From Bacteroidota bacterium (GTDB lineage Bacteria > Bacteroidota > Bacteroidia > Chitinophagales > Chitinophagaceae): a stretch of 64,000 nt of DNA. Within the stretch, counting starts at the first letter, position 1. Each line of letters begins with the position of its first letter. Positions 42,305 through 52,650 of the stretch are shown in pieces. The stretch is taken from positions 1 to 64,000 of the forward strand of contig JAEZGI010000063.1 of the NCBI GenBank assembly GCA_023416995.1, given 5' to 3'. The notes beneath the pieces were generated by a model. It made no database searches and was not told the DNA's origin. It worked only from the letters and a program-made list of their open reading frames with translations. The translations under genes were made by a program, and so were the position numbers.

Positions 42305-45300
42305 ATGAAGCTGTTTACCCGATTGCTTGTGCCCGCAGTGATTTCCACTACGCTCTTTTCCTGCGAAAATAACGCTGCTGATTCTTCAAATGCTGCTATT
42401 CCCGACTCGCTGACCGCCGCTGAGCAAAGGCTTCCGGTCAATGCACTCAAAGGACTTGTCACTGCAGACGGACTTGAAACTACGGTAATGGCTACAGAGC
42501 CATTTTTCCGCAATCCAACCAATATTGATGTCGATGATCGTGGGCGCATCTGGGTAACCGAAGCATACAACTACCGGCCAGGCATCAACGGTAATCCAAC
42601 AAATGCACTGGGTGATCGCATCATGATATTGGAAGATAATAATGGTGATGGCGTTATTGATACTTCAAAAATCTTTTTCCAGGGAGCAGAATTAAACGCT
42701 CCTCTTGGGATCTGTGTGCTGGGTAACCGGGTTATTGTTTCTCAAAGCCCGTATGTCTGGTCGTTCTACGATGATGACGGGGATGATAAGGCAGACAGAA
42801 AGGAGATCCTCTTTCAGGGGATCGGTGGTGAACAACACGATCATGGCGTACACGCTTTTACTTTCGGACCTGATGGTAAACTGTATTTCAATTTTGGAAA
42901 TGAAGGCAAAACACTGAAAGATAAAAACGGGCGGGCCGTTCGTGACCAGGATGGAGATATTATAGGTCCTGACAAATACAAACAGGGCATGGTATTCAGG
43001 TGTGATCCTGATGGCAGCAATGTTGAAGTGCTGGGTCATAATTTCAGGAACCCCTTTGAAGTTGCGGTTGACAGTTATGGCGGTTTGTGGCAGAGTGATA
43101 ATGACGACGATGGTAACCGGGGTACACGTCTCAATTATATAATGCGTTATGGCAACTATGGTTTCACCGACGAAATGACCGGCGCAGGATGGTCAGCAAG
43201 CCGCACAAACCAGGAAGACTCCATTCCGCTGAAACACTGGCATCTCAACGATCCGGGCGCTATACCCAATCTGTTACAGACAGGTGCGGGTTCACCCACA
43301 GGGATAGTGTTTTATGAAGGCAATGCATTACCTGCCCTTTATCATAACAGGATGATTCATTGCGATGCAGGACCTAATGTTGTAAGAGCTTATGAAGTAA
43401 AAAACAAAGGAGCAGGTTACACCGCTTCTATTCATAATATTCTTAAGGGAGAGAAGGATCAGTGGTTCAGACCGGCAGATGTATGCGTTGCTCCTGATGG
43501 TAGTCTCATCGTGGCGGATTGGTATGACCCTGGTGTTGGTGGTCACCAGGCTGGCGACCAGACACGCGGGCGAATTTATCGTGTGGCGGTTCCCGGGAAG
43601 AAATACACCATCCCTAAAGCAGATTATTCCAGTCCGGCTGCCGCATTAACAGCATTGAAAAGTCCCAACCTGGCGAACCGCTACAAAGCCTGGACGGCTC
43701 TGAAAGCGATGGGCCCTTCATCTTTGCAGGTGCTCGATAATACCTGGCGAACCGATTCCTCGGCGGCTATGCGGGCACGCGCGTTCTGGGTGTTGCTGCA
43801 GATACAACCTGATTCTGCCGCCGCCTATATCTCACAGGCTTTATATGCACGGGTACCCGAGTTAAGAATGATGGGTCTTCGCGCGGCGCGTCAAAGACCA
43901 GATTTCATCAAATTAACCCAGCATCTTGTTTCGGATACGGACCCGCAGGTCAGAAGAGAGTTTGCAATTCTTTTACATCACTCAAAAGATCCGGCAGCCG
44001 CCGATGTATGGACGCAACTGGCACTTCAGCACGATGGATCCGATCGCTGGTACCTGGAGGCCCTCGGAACAGGTGCCGCCGATCAGTGGACGGGTTTTCT
44101 GAATGCCTGGTTGAAAAAGGTAAACGATCCGCTGAACAGCGCCGCCGGCCGTGATATCATCTGGCGCGCAAGAACTCCTGTGGCGGTTCCCTTTCTTGCA
44201 AAACTTGCTGGTGATGAAACTGTTCCGCTAAAAGACAGGCTGCGTTATTATAGGGCCTTCGATTTCAATACAGGAAAAGAAAAGGCAGGTCTTCTTCTCG
44301 GACTATTAGAGAAGGCTAAAGCAAATGATACAGCAACAAAAAAGCTTGTGTTGAATCATCTTGATGAAGCAACCGTTAAAAAATCTGTTACTGCCCAGGA
44401 AGAACTTAAAAAGCTGTTGATTTCAATGGCTGCTGACCCCTCCGATGATTATATTCGATTTATACGTCAATATAACGTCAGGTCGCAAAATGAAAACCTC
44501 GTCAAACTTGCAATAGCAAAACCAGATCGTTCGCTTGGAAGAAATGCAGCGGGTTTATTGTTTAAGCTCGGCGGGCTTCCGCTTATTACCAAAACCCTGG
44601 CAGACAGCGATACTTCTACCCAAAAACAATTGCTCGGCGCCATCGGAAGTGTTGGCACCACCGAATCTGTCAGCTTCCTGCAACGCATGCTTCTTGACAA
44701 GTCTAAACCAACTTTTGTACGTCAGCAGGCAGCTTTGCGCATTGGTAATAGTTGGACGGGAGAAGAAAGAGTATTGGAGATACTGAAAAGCAAATCCGTT
44801 CCGGATACCCTGATCCCCCTGGTGGTACAGAGCGTCGCCAGGGCATGGCGCGGTTCGATAAGAAGTGAGGCCGCCTCTTATTTACCAGGTGGTGGTGCGA
44901 CCCAGAACACTCAACCTCCTCCAACAATCAGCGAACTGGCCGAACTTAAACCCGATAAAACGGCAGGAGAAGAAGTATATAAAACCTATTGCGCTACCTG
45001 TCATATTGCAGGTAATACAGGATTCGAATTTGGACCGGCACTTACTGAAATCGGGAATAAGCTGCCTGCAGAGGCAATGCTCGAAGCCATTGTTCACCCA
45101 TCTTCGGGTATAGGTTTCGGTTATGAGGGATGGATGTTAAAGATGAAGGATGGATCGGCTTATTCCGGTATTGTAAAAAGCAAAACAGAATCAGATATCG
45201 AACTGGTGATGCCAGGTGGTACAAGAAAAAGCATTAAGACAACTGATATTGATGCAATGCAGGAGATCAAAGAATCAATGATGCCCGAAGGTTTACATCA

Positions 45301-45361
45301 AAATTTCTCAAAGCAGGATATGGCCAATCTGCTCGCTTTCCTGAAAAGTCTGAAAAAGTGA
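42305..45361 (+). CDS. PVC-type membrane-bound dehydrogenase with HEAT repeats and cytochrome c
   Basis: This 1018-residue lipoprotein (lipobox FSC, Cys about 20) has three parts. An N-terminal six-bladed propeller of the glucose/sorbosone dehydrogenase type spans about 45-440 (FRNPTNIDVDDRGRIWVTEA, GHNFRNPFEVAVDSYG, ADVCVAPDGSLIVADW). HEAT-like repeats follow, about 450-860. A C-terminal cytochrome c domain has a haem site CATCH near residue 895 and a distal Met region. Proteins of this layout are common in Planctomycetes and Bacteroidota, often in sugar or carbohydrate breakdown; substrate unknown. It would pass electrons to its own haem in the periplasm. An AT-rich imperfect inverted repeat follows the stop. 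Confidence 0.88.
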   Translation: MKLFTRLLVPAVISTTLFSCENNAADSSNAAIPDSLTAAEQRLPVNALKGLVTADGLETTVMATEPFFRNPTNIDVDDRGRIWVTEAYNYRPGINGNPTNALGDRIMILEDNNGDGVIDTSKIFFQGAELNAPLGICVLGNRVIVSQSPYVWSFYDDDGDDKADRKEILFQGIGGEQHDHGVHAFTFGPDGKLYFNFGNEGKTLKDKNGRAVRDQDGDIIGPDKYKQGMVFRCDPDGSNVEVLGHNFRNPFEVAVDSYGGLWQSDNDDDGNRGTRLNYIMRYGNYGFTDEMTGAGWSASRTNQEDSIPLKHWHLNDPGAIPNLLQTGAGSPTGIVFYEGNALPALYHNRMIHCDAGPNVVRAYEVKNKGAGYTASIHNILKGEKDQWFRPADVCVAPDGSLIVADWYDPGVGGHQAGDQTRGRIYRVAVPGKKYTIPKADYSSPAAALTALKSPNLANRYKAWTALKAMGPSSLQVLDNTWRTDSSAAMRARAFWVLLQIQPDSAAAYISQALYARVPELRMMGLRAARQRPDFIKLTQHLVSDTDPQVRREFAILLHHSKDPAAADVWTQLALQHDGSDRWYLEALGTGAADQWTGFLNAWLKKVNDPLNSAAGRDIIWRARTPVAVPFLAKLAGDETVPLKDRLRYYRAFDFNTGKEKAGLLLGLLEKAKANDTATKKLVLNHLDEATVKKSVTAQEELKKLLISMAADPSDDYIRFIRQYNVRSQNENLVKLAIAKPDRSLGRNAAGLLFKLGGLPLITKTLADSDTSTQKQLLGAIGSVGTTESVSFLQRMLLDKSKPTFVRQQAALRIGNSWTGEERVLEILKSKSVPDTLIPLVVQSVARAWRGSIRSEAASYLPGGGATQNTQPPPTISELAELKPDKTAGEEVYKTYCATCHIAGNTGFEFGPALTEIGNKLPAEAMLEAIVHPSSGIGFGYEGWMLKMKDGSAYSGIVKSKTESDIELVMPGGTRKSIKTTDIDAMQEIKESMMPEGLHQNFSKQDMANLLAFLKSLKK

Positions 45362-45664
45362 TTTGATTTTAGTTAAGACATTCAATCTTAAATCAAAATA
45401 TATTAGATTTAACACAGCTAACGATCAGGATACCAAATCATAACCTGTAACAATACCAACTAACTTGCGAACCCGGTTTCATGCTTTGCCAGGAAAGCTA
45501 GTCTTCTGTGCTGGTCTCCAAACCTCAGCAAATATCATCGTTTTATATGGTGGTCCATAGTATAACATTATGAAATCATGATGCTTTTTGTTGCCTTACA
45601 CAACGAGTATCATTCCTTCTACATTTGTCACCTTTTATCAGTTTCAAGAACTAAAACATTACTA
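45362..45664. other. 303-base intergenic region upstream of susC
   Basis: No gene is seen. Just after the dehydrogenase stop lies an imperfect AT-rich inverted repeat: TTTGAT at 45363-45368 and TTAAGA at 45373-45378 pair with TCTTAA at 45386-45391 and ATCAAA at 45392-45397; it could act as a weak terminator. The susC promoter match is near the right end. The centre holds no structure I can name. Confidence 0.4.
45596..45627 (+). promoter_or_regulatory. promoter of the susC-susD pair
   Basis: TACATTTG at 45620-45627 is an exact -7 match, with TTA at 45596-45598 as a weak -33 after 21 bases. The implied start site lies downstream of the ATG at 45578 and about 30 bases before the ATG at 45665, which supports the later start. 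Confidence 0.45.
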
Positions 45665-48600
45665 ATGACAAAATGCTTTTTATCAAAAAGCGGTCTTAAG
45701 CTTCTTGTAGCAGCAACAATCGGAACGGGTTGTTTTTTTGTGCCCGATGCTGTTCATGCGGCGGCCGGTGTAGGAAAAGATAATCCTATACGCTTCGACA
45801 GGGTAATCTCCGGTACCGTGCGCGACTCAAGCTCGTCTGCGCCCTTAGCAGGAGCCACAATTTCGGTAAAGGGCGGAACGCAGTCTGCTTCATCAGATTC
45901 AAGAGGAGCTTTCACCTTAACGATTCCTGATGACAACGCCGTGCTTGAGATCAGCTTCGTGGGCTATGTGTCACGAGAAGTGATCGTAGGCAACAGAACC
46001 CGGGTGGATATCACGCTGACAGCTACCTCGGCTGATCTTGCACAGGTAGTGGTAGTGGGCTATGGCACACAAAATAAAAGAGACATCACCGGTGCTGTTA
46101 AATCTGTAAAAGCAGAAGCATTTAACCGCGGTATCATCAACTCACCGCAGGAATTATTACAGGGTAAGGTTGCGGGTGTTAACGTTACTTCTGCGAGTGG
46201 CGAACCAGGGGCCATCCAGGGCATCACGGTGCGTGGACCAGGCGGAGTAAGAACAGGAAGCACACCGCTGTTTGTGATAGATGGTCTCCCACTCGATAAT
46301 TCAAGTACGGGCGGCGGCGATCCACTCACATTCATCAACCCACAGGATATTGAATCGATGGATGTGCTAAAAGATGCGTCAGCTACGGCGATCTACGGGT
46401 CAAGAGGCGCTAATGGTGTTATAATCATCACAACCAAAAAAGGCCGCGCGGGTACTTCGTCTCTGGGTTTCTCTTCAAGCACCGGTTTCTCAAGAATTGC
46501 GCGGGCAATACCTGTATTGTCTGCGAGCGAGTTTCGTACGGAGGTGCCGAAACTTGGGGGTCAGCTTGATGATGGCGGAGCCAATACCGATTGGCAGGAT
46601 GAGATCACCCGTACAGCAATAACAACCAATAATAACATTACGCTGAGTGGTGGTGCAAACAAACTCACCTATTTCGCATCTTTTGGTGTTCAGAACCAAC
46701 AGGGCATTCTTAAAAATAACGATCTGTCCAGGTATACCGGTCGCTTTAATGCGAGCCAGAAGTTTCTTGATGATCGGTTAAGCATTGACGTTAATCTCAA
46801 TGTGGCCAATACAAAAAATGAGCGCCCGCTTATTCAAAACCTGGTAGGAGATGCCCTTGCTAACAATCCGACTTATGCAGCTTATGACGCCAACGGACGA
46901 CCGGCAGTTTACCAACTTTTCAATAATCCGCTGCTTACGCTGGAGCTTGACAAGGATGTAACCAATATCACCCGCATTCTCGGTTCAATATCACCATCCT
47001 TAAGACTCGCAAAGGGACTGGTATACAGACTGAACTTCGGCCTTGATCAATCGACTTCCACCCGCGATGTGCAGGCGCTTCCGTTTGCACAGCCCCAACG
47101 ATTGGGCAGACTGGATACCTATAATACTTTGAACAGGAACCGACTTGTCGAAAATTATCTTACCTGGAATTTCAATACAGGAAATCATGATATAAGTGTA
47201 TTGGCGGGGCATTCTTACCAAAAGGTATTTGTTCAGTCGAGGGCGACGAGCATCAACACTTTTCCGATCGGTGGTGTAGAACCTATTTATAATCCGGGTA
47301 CGGGACAAGAGCTCACGTTGGCAAATAACCGTCCAACAGGAGCCGCAACGATTAATGAACTGCAATCATTTTTTGGAAGGGTTACCTACCAGTATGATAA
47401 CAAATACCTGCTGACAGCGAACTTCAGGGCAGACGGCTCATCAAAGTTTGGTGAGAACAACCGGTATGGCTACTTCCCTTCTTTTTCACTTGGATGGAAG
47501 ATTTCGGAAGAAAAGTTCATGCAAAACTCCGGTTTCTCAAATCTGAAATTGCGCGCTGGCTGGGGATTAACGGGCAACCAGGAAATTCCTTCAAAGATCA
47601 CACAGGCATTATATGTATCCACAGTAACGGGGTCAACCAGCTACCCTTTGTATAGTTCCGGTCCATATCCCGGTGGTATCGCGCCTGTTCGCCTTGCCAA
47701 CCCTGACATTCAGTGGGAAGTATCCACTCAAACAAATATCGGACTTGACTTTGGTCTCCTCAATGGCAAATTGAATGGCGCTATAGATGTATTCAGAAAG
47801 GTTTCAAACAATATTCTGCTTGAAGTGGTGCCCCGTGATCCCATTGCACCTGTTCCTACTTTCTGGACCAATGTAGAAGACATGGAAATTACAAATAAAG
47901 GGCTTGAGATCGATCTTGAATATCGCGACAGGATCTCGAACACCGTAAATTTTGCAGTAGGCGGTAACATCACTTTCCTGGATAACAACGTTGAGAATTC
48001 GCCGTATACGGTGATACCTTCCGGTTCGGCTTCAGGATCAGGACTTACTTCTGCTACGATTAACGGGTATATCAACGGTGAGCCCATCGGTACTTTTTAT
48101 ATGCAACAATTTATTGGCTTTGACGCCAATGGTATAAGCAGTTATCTTGACCATGATAAGGATGGTATCGTTACAGACAAGGACCGTGTTGCCGCCGGTA
48201 CAGCATTACCAAATGTTTTGTACAGCTTTTTTGCGAACGTAGCTTATAAGGGATTTGATCTGAATGCAAACTTCAATGGTGTGGGGGGAAACAAAGTTTA
48301 TGATAACACCGCAAATTCCCTGTTTTACAAACTGAGATTATCAAAGAATACCAATACCACACGTGAGGCAATTGCTGACCCAGCAGAATCGGTAAACAAT
48401 GCTGCAGCCGTTAGTACCCGCTTTCTTAAAGATGGTTCCTGGATGCGTTTGAACAACCTTTCATTGGGTTATTCATTCAATACAAACAGGCTCGGAATAG
48501 GCAACTGGGTTAAGGGATTCAGATTATCGGTTACCGGGCAGAATCTTTTTGTGATCACAAGTTATGATGGCTATGATCCCGAAGTAAACACCGATCGTAC

Positions 48601-48688
48601 GATCAACGGGGTTTCATCTTATGGTATTGATTATTTAAGCTACCCGAAAGCAAAATCAATCATTTTTGGTTTAAACGTTACATTTTAA
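45665..48688 (+). CDS. SusC/RagA-family TonB-linked outer-membrane transporter
   Basis: The 1007-residue product starts MTKCFLSKSGLKLLVAA with a signal peptide ending near AVHA. It has a carboxypeptidase-regulatory-like domain (ISGTVRDSSSSAPLAGATISVKGG), the SusC signature (VVVVGYGTQNKRDITGAV), a plug (VAGVNVTSASGEPGAIQGITVRG, LFVIDGLPLDNS, SIDVLKDASATAIYGSRGANGVI-like) and a barrel to the C-terminus (SYPKAKSIIFGLNVTF). SusC proteins form the channel of a SusCD nutrient importer, usually for glycans or peptides. A 29-codon longer start is contradicted by the promoter position and signal peptide. susD follows after 11 bases. No sigma/anti-sigma regulator or glycoside hydrolase is nearby. Confidence 0.95.
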   Translation: MTKCFLSKSGLKLLVAATIGTGCFFVPDAVHAAAGVGKDNPIRFDRVISGTVRDSSSSAPLAGATISVKGGTQSASSDSRGAFTLTIPDDNAVLEISFVGYVSREVIVGNRTRVDITLTATSADLAQVVVVGYGTQNKRDITGAVKSVKAEAFNRGIINSPQELLQGKVAGVNVTSASGEPGAIQGITVRGPGGVRTGSTPLFVIDGLPLDNSSTGGGDPLTFINPQDIESMDVLKDASATAIYGSRGANGVIIITTKKGRAGTSSLGFSSSTGFSRIARAIPVLSASEFRTEVPKLGGQLDDGGANTDWQDEITRTAITTNNNITLSGGANKLTYFASFGVQNQQGILKNNDLSRYTGRFNASQKFLDDRLSIDVNLNVANTKNERPLIQNLVGDALANNPTYAAYDANGRPAVYQLFNNPLLTLELDKDVTNITRILGSISPSLRLAKGLVYRLNFGLDQSTSTRDVQALPFAQPQRLGRLDTYNTLNRNRLVENYLTWNFNTGNHDISVLAGHSYQKVFVQSRATSINTFPIGGVEPIYNPGTGQELTLANNRPTGAATINELQSFFGRVTYQYDNKYLLTANFRADGSSKFGENNRYGYFPSFSLGWKISEEKFMQNSGFSNLKLRAGWGLTGNQEIPSKITQALYVSTVTGSTSYPLYSSGPYPGGIAPVRLANPDIQWEVSTQTNIGLDFGLLNGKLNGAIDVFRKVSNNILLEVVPRDPIAPVPTFWTNVEDMEITNKGLEIDLEYRDRISNTVNFAVGGNITFLDNNVENSPYTVIPSGSASGSGLTSATINGYINGEPIGTFYMQQFIGFDANGISSYLDHDKDGIVTDKDRVAAGTALPNVLYSFFANVAYKGFDLNANFNGVGGNKVYDNTANSLFYKLRLSKNTNTTREAIADPAESVNNAAAVSTRFLKDGSWMRLNNLSLGYSFNTNRLGIGNWVKGFRLSVTGQNLFVITSYDGYDPEVNTDRTINGVSSYGIDYLSYPKAKSIIFGLNVTF

Positions 48689-48699
48689 AACGCTACAAA

Positions 48700-50391
48700 A
48701 TGAAGAAGAAAATATTTAGCCTGGTGTTGATGGGTTCCTGTCTGGCGACAATCAACAGTTGTACTAAACTGAAAGAAACGGTTCTGGATGAATCATCTGT
48801 AGCTGGTCTTACCCAAAAGCAAATTGCAGAAGGTTTGGTGGCACCTATGTATGCTATACTTCCCAGCACCTTTCAACATACCACGTATTTTGCCTTGCAG
48901 GAAATTTCAACTGATGAGGCCATCCTACCTTATCGGGGTGGTACAGATTGGGGTGATAACGGCATCTACCTTTCATTACACAGACATGAAACAACCAGCA
49001 CTGACCCGAACGTGAGGAATACCTGGAACTTTATTTTCCAGGGAATATCGCGTGCATTAACAGCTATACAGGAACTGGCAGTAAATACAGATCCGAATGC
49101 AAACCTGCTGCTTGCAGAAGCGAGGGGTATGCGTGCATATTATTCAATGCTTACGCTGGACCTTTTTGGTGTTGTGTTCGTGAAAGATGATCCGCGCCAG
49201 ACCTCGGTCGTAACCCGCGGCCAGGAGGCGATTGATTATATCAAAGCGGATTTGCTTGCCGCAGAACCGGTGCTGGACAATACGACCGGACCCGGACGTT
49301 TAACCAGGGCCGGCGTTTGGGGTTTACTCGCACGTCTGCATCTTAACTCTGCGGTTTACCGTGACCGTTATGCAGCAACCTTCACATTCACCAAAGAAGA
49401 CATGGACAAGGTGGTTGAATACTGTGATAAAATAATCGGCTCTGGTCAGTATGAACTGGCTGCAGAATATTTTTCATTATTTGATGACGACAATCACACT
49501 AACAAGGAGTTGATCTTTGCGGTTGATCAGCGTGCCGATTTGAATGGCCATAACCGCATGGCTTACTTCTCCCTTTCAGGTGACCAGTTTCCACTGCCGG
49601 CATACACAGGAGCCAACGGAACTGATGGACCTGGCATAACATCAGATTTTTACCGCACCTGGGTGAATGCTTATGCGCCAATCGATCCTGCACAGGCTGA
49701 TCCACGATTCTACAAAGAAAATCTGAGCATTTATTCCAATGGCATTGATACCTGTGTTGCTGCAGAGAACTTTCATGTTAACCGGGGAATATTACGCGGT
49801 CAGCAATATGGTTTATTGAGAAGAAATGGTGTATTCCTGAGATGCCAGGATGGTAAAATGAAAGTGGGCCCATTATTCAATGACACCCGCAACCGACCTA
49901 CATTGCCTGTTAACTTCACTGAACAAATCGACTTCACTGTTCCCGGAAGTGATTATAATACGGGTTATCGCGTTGAGAAATATGAATTCAGCCGTGGATC
50001 GGTAAGTGGAAGAAACTTCGGTGAACACGATATCGTGATCCTTCGTCTGGCAGACATTTACCTGATGCGCGCAGAAGCAAAATTGCGTCGTGGCGATGAT
50101 GCAGCAACGGCCCTGAACGACGTGAACACAGTTCGTGCATCGCGCACCGCCACAACCCCGCCGCCACCACTGCCTTCCATTGATCTAAACCTGCTGTTCC
50201 GTGAAAGAGGGTTTGAATTTTACTGGGAAGCACAGCGCAGAACCGATATGATCCGTTTCGGTAAATACGAAGATGCCTGGACCGAGAAAACAAACACTGA
50301 CCGGAACAAACGCGTATTTCCCATACCCCAGACGGCTATTGACGGTGCGTCTAATCTGCCAGGGTACCTTGTTCAAAACCCCGGGTATTAA
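48700..50391 (+). CDS. SusD/RagB-family nutrient-binding lipoprotein
   Basis: This 563-residue lipoprotein (lipobox INSC, Cys about 21) shows SusD features: TPR-like helices (ARGMRAYYSMLTLDLFGVVFV, GRLTRAGVWGLLARLHLNSAVY), the segment EHDIVILRLADIYLMRAEAKLRRGD, the C-terminal RGFEFYWEAQRRTDMIRFGKY and the final YLVQNPGY. It forms the lid over the SusC channel and binds the ligand at the cell surface. It is cotranscribed with susC and followed by a strong terminator. Confidence 0.95.
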   Translation: MKKKIFSLVLMGSCLATINSCTKLKETVLDESSVAGLTQKQIAEGLVAPMYAILPSTFQHTTYFALQEISTDEAILPYRGGTDWGDNGIYLSLHRHETTSTDPNVRNTWNFIFQGISRALTAIQELAVNTDPNANLLLAEARGMRAYYSMLTLDLFGVVFVKDDPRQTSVVTRGQEAIDYIKADLLAAEPVLDNTTGPGRLTRAGVWGLLARLHLNSAVYRDRYAATFTFTKEDMDKVVEYCDKIIGSGQYELAAEYFSLFDDDNHTNKELIFAVDQRADLNGHNRMAYFSLSGDQFPLPAYTGANGTDGPGITSDFYRTWVNAYAPIDPAQADPRFYKENLSIYSNGIDTCVAAENFHVNRGILRGQQYGLLRRNGVFLRCQDGKMKVGPLFNDTRNRPTLPVNFTEQIDFTVPGSDYNTGYRVEKYEFSRGSVSGRNFGEHDIVILRLADIYLMRAEAKLRRGDDAATALNDVNTVRASRTATTPPPPLPSIDLNLLFRERGFEFYWEAQRRTDMIRFGKYEDAWTEKTNTDRNKRVFPIPQTAIDGASNLPGYLVQNPGY

Positions 50392-50414
50392 CCGGATTTT
50401 ATAAAGCTTTAATA

Positions 50415-50454
50415 AAAAGCCCTCAACTAGCTGAAAACTATTGAGGGCTTTTTT
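50415..50454 (+). terminator. intrinsic terminator of the susC-susD operon
   Basis: AAAAGCCCTCAA at 50415-50426 pairs perfectly with TTGAGGGCTTTT at 50441-50452, with a 14-base loop, and a T-run continues to 50454. It lies 24 bases after the susD stop. Confidence 0.88.
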
Positions 50455-50542
50455 CTTTCCTGCGCAGGACCTCTAACCAGTTTTCCTTCAACCGCAAAAC
50501 TTACTTACATTAGTTAATCCATCTAACGATTCATACTACCAC

Positions 50543-52123
50543 ATGCAAGTCATTAAACTATCCCGCCAGCATCTTAGAACCTCTTTTTTACTGGTCGCTA
50601 TTGTTATAAGTATAACAAACGGTATTGCCCAGGTCGGTTCGTTTCCGAAAAGTACTCCTGAAAAAGAAGGAGTGTCTTCATTAGCAATAGCCAACTTCCT
50701 GGCTGCGGTTGCGGCATCTCAAAACGAGCTGCATGGTTTTGTAATGTTGAGGCACGGCAAAATGATTGCCAGTGCGTGGGCAGCTCCATACGCCGACACT
50801 TTAAAACATACGCTCTATTCAACCAGTAAAAGCTTTACTTCAACTGCTGTTGGTTTTGCAGTAGCAGAAAAGAAGCTTACTGCGGATGACAAGGTTCTTT
50901 CATTTTTTCCTGGATTATTGCCGGAAACAGTTTCACCTATGTTGCAGCAATTAAAGATTCGGCACCTGTTAACGATGACGGTCGGACATGAAACTGATCC
51001 GAGCGGTCCGATTGGTAGCGGCACCCAATGGGTAAAAAACTTTCTTGCAACACCAATCGTCGACACACCGGGCACAAAGTTTCTGTACAATTCAATGGCA
51101 ACATTTATGTTATCAGCTATCGTTCAAAAAGTAACGGGCGAGCGGATCATAGATTATCTTGAACCGAGACTGTTTGCACCGCTGGGTATTGTTGATAAAG
51201 ACTGGGAACTGAACCCCGAAGGCATCAACGTTGGTGGCTGGGGTTTAAGATTAACGACAACAGATATTGCAAAGCTCGGTCAATTGTACTTACAGAAAGG
51301 AAAATGGCAGGGCAAACAGGTGTTACCAACAGCATGGGTTGAAGAAGCAACTAAAGCACATATCATTCAAAATCCTGCCGCTACTGATAAAGAACGTGCG
51401 GCAAGCGACTGGTTGCAGGGATATGGTTATCAGTTCTGGAGAAGTCGTCACAACAGCTACAGAGCAGACGGTGCGTTTGGGCAATACATACTGATCTTTC
51501 CGGAGCTTGATGCGGTAATCGCCATAACCAGCGAAACTCCCTCTATGCAGGATGAATTGAATCTTGTATGGAAACATCTTTATCCGGCTATTAAACCCGG
51601 TTCCTTACCTATAAACAAATCTGCAGAACAACAATTGCTGGCAGCCTCAAAACGATTAACCATAAAGCCATTCCGGCGTTTAGGAGATTCTGCAATAGCG
51701 GCGAACCAACCGTGGAGGTCCAAAACAATCTCACTGAACGATAACCGACGTCAGTTTAAAAAACTGGACTTTGTTGCGAAAGGAGATGGGTTATCTGTTA
51801 CAATAACCAGCAACAACGGTAGCATTAATCTGCCTTTTGGTCGCGACACCTGGCTGTCAGATACCACCAGCTTAACCGGACCTGCTCTAACCAATCGCAT
51901 GCAGAATGCTATGAAAGGGATCACACCTGTTCGTATGGCTGGGACATACCGTTGGAAATCGCCTCACACACTCGAACTGATATTACAATACATAGAAAGT
52001 CCACACCGGGAAATCTGGACCTGCTACTTTGAAGGCGCTGGGTTCCGTATGGAAATCCGCAATAGTATCGCGTTGATGAAAGAAGATGTTATTGACGAAA
52101 CACTAACGGGGACGAACAACTGA
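50543..52123 (+). CDS. serine hydrolase, beta-lactamase class C/EstB-like fold
   Basis: This 526-residue protein has an N-terminal export signal (about 10-32) and a serine beta-lactamase-like domain of the class C/EstB/PBP4* type: SxxK in YSTSKSFTSTAV near residue 93, YxN in FLYNSMATFML near 180, and an HxG-like region after ADGAFGQYILIFPEL. The C-terminal 150 residues are a separate beta-rich domain. Relatives are esterases, D-aminopeptidases or penicillin-binding-like proteins; true beta-lactamase activity is unlikely. It follows the susCD terminator and is not clearly part of that operon, so its substrate is open. Confidence 0.88.
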   Translation: MQVIKLSRQHLRTSFLLVAIVISITNGIAQVGSFPKSTPEKEGVSSLAIANFLAAVAASQNELHGFVMLRHGKMIASAWAAPYADTLKHTLYSTSKSFTSTAVGFAVAEKKLTADDKVLSFFPGLLPETVSPMLQQLKIRHLLTMTVGHETDPSGPIGSGTQWVKNFLATPIVDTPGTKFLYNSMATFMLSAIVQKVTGERIIDYLEPRLFAPLGIVDKDWELNPEGINVGGWGLRLTTTDIAKLGQLYLQKGKWQGKQVLPTAWVEEATKAHIIQNPAATDKERAASDWLQGYGYQFWRSRHNSYRADGAFGQYILIFPELDAVIAITSETPSMQDELNLVWKHLYPAIKPGSLPINKSAEQQLLAASKRLTIKPFRRLGDSAIAANQPWRSKTISLNDNRRQFKKLDFVAKGDGLSVTITSNNGSINLPFGRDTWLSDTTSLTGPALTNRMQNAMKGITPVRMAGTYRWKSPHTLELILQYIESPHREIWTCYFEGAGFRMEIRNSIALMKEDVIDETLTGTNN

Positions 52124-52131
52124 TCTGGTGA

Positions 52132-52650
52132 TCATTTTTTAATGGAGGGTAATTGGTTGCAATCTATTGGCTTTAACAGCATAGTTTCATCAAAAGTAAG
52201 TTTTGCCGTGTTTTCAAACACCATTCTGCCATGATCGTCAACGACATCTCCGAAACCTTCGATGATCGAGTTATTGCGTTTCAGGAATATCACCTGGCGC
52301 ACCGAGTTGATCCCTTCTGAAATAAAATGGTAATCAGCTATCAGCGTGTCACCATGCACGACGCCCACGAGGGTGCCCTCATTTTTATCTTTTTCATTAT
52401 AATTATACATCAGTGTTCCCTCCACTATAGTATCCTTCGTGCTATAGCGGAGGATAACTGTATCATTGGCGCTCATTTTTGCAAAACATTCACCGCCCGA
52501 TCTCGGAGGCCGTGGTTGCGCGACCTCTGCTGAATCCCTGGGAATGGTTGTGGAATCTTGCTCAACCTTAGGGTCGGTAGGTGCGGGTTCGTTGTTGCAG
52601 GCTGTAACAGTTGCAGTCAGTATAGAAATCACCAATAATTTATAAAACAT
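52132..52650 (-). CDS. putative lipoprotein of unknown function
   Basis: The 172-residue product starts MFYKLLVISILTATVTACNN, a clear lipoprotein signal with lipobox VTAC (Cys 18); a 20-codon upstream extension lacks this feature. A linker with acidic and Pro residues (PAPTDPKVEQDSTTI, EVAQPRPPRSGGE) leads to a compact beta-rich domain (NDTVILRYSTKDTIVEGTLMYNYNEKDKNEG, DTLIADYHFISEG). Similar short lipoproteins are common in Chitinophagaceae; no role is known to me. It converges on the serine hydrolase gene. Confidence 0.75.
   Translation of the reverse strand: MFYKLLVISILTATVTACNNEPAPTDPKVEQDSTTIPRDSAEVAQPRPPRSGGECFAKMSANDTVILRYSTKDTIVEGTLMYNYNEKDKNEGTLVGVVHGDTLIADYHFISEGINSVRQVIFLKRNNSIIEGFGDVVDDHGRMVFENTAKLTFDETMLLKPIDCNQLPSIKK

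Noticed and set aside
45578..45664. Earlier ATG for the SusC gene
   Set aside because: A -7 match lies inside this stretch and the signal peptide begins at the later ATG.
52124..52145. Short hairpin TGATC-TGGT-GATCA followed by T-run between convergent genes
   Set aside because: The 5-base stem is too weak to call a terminator with confidence.
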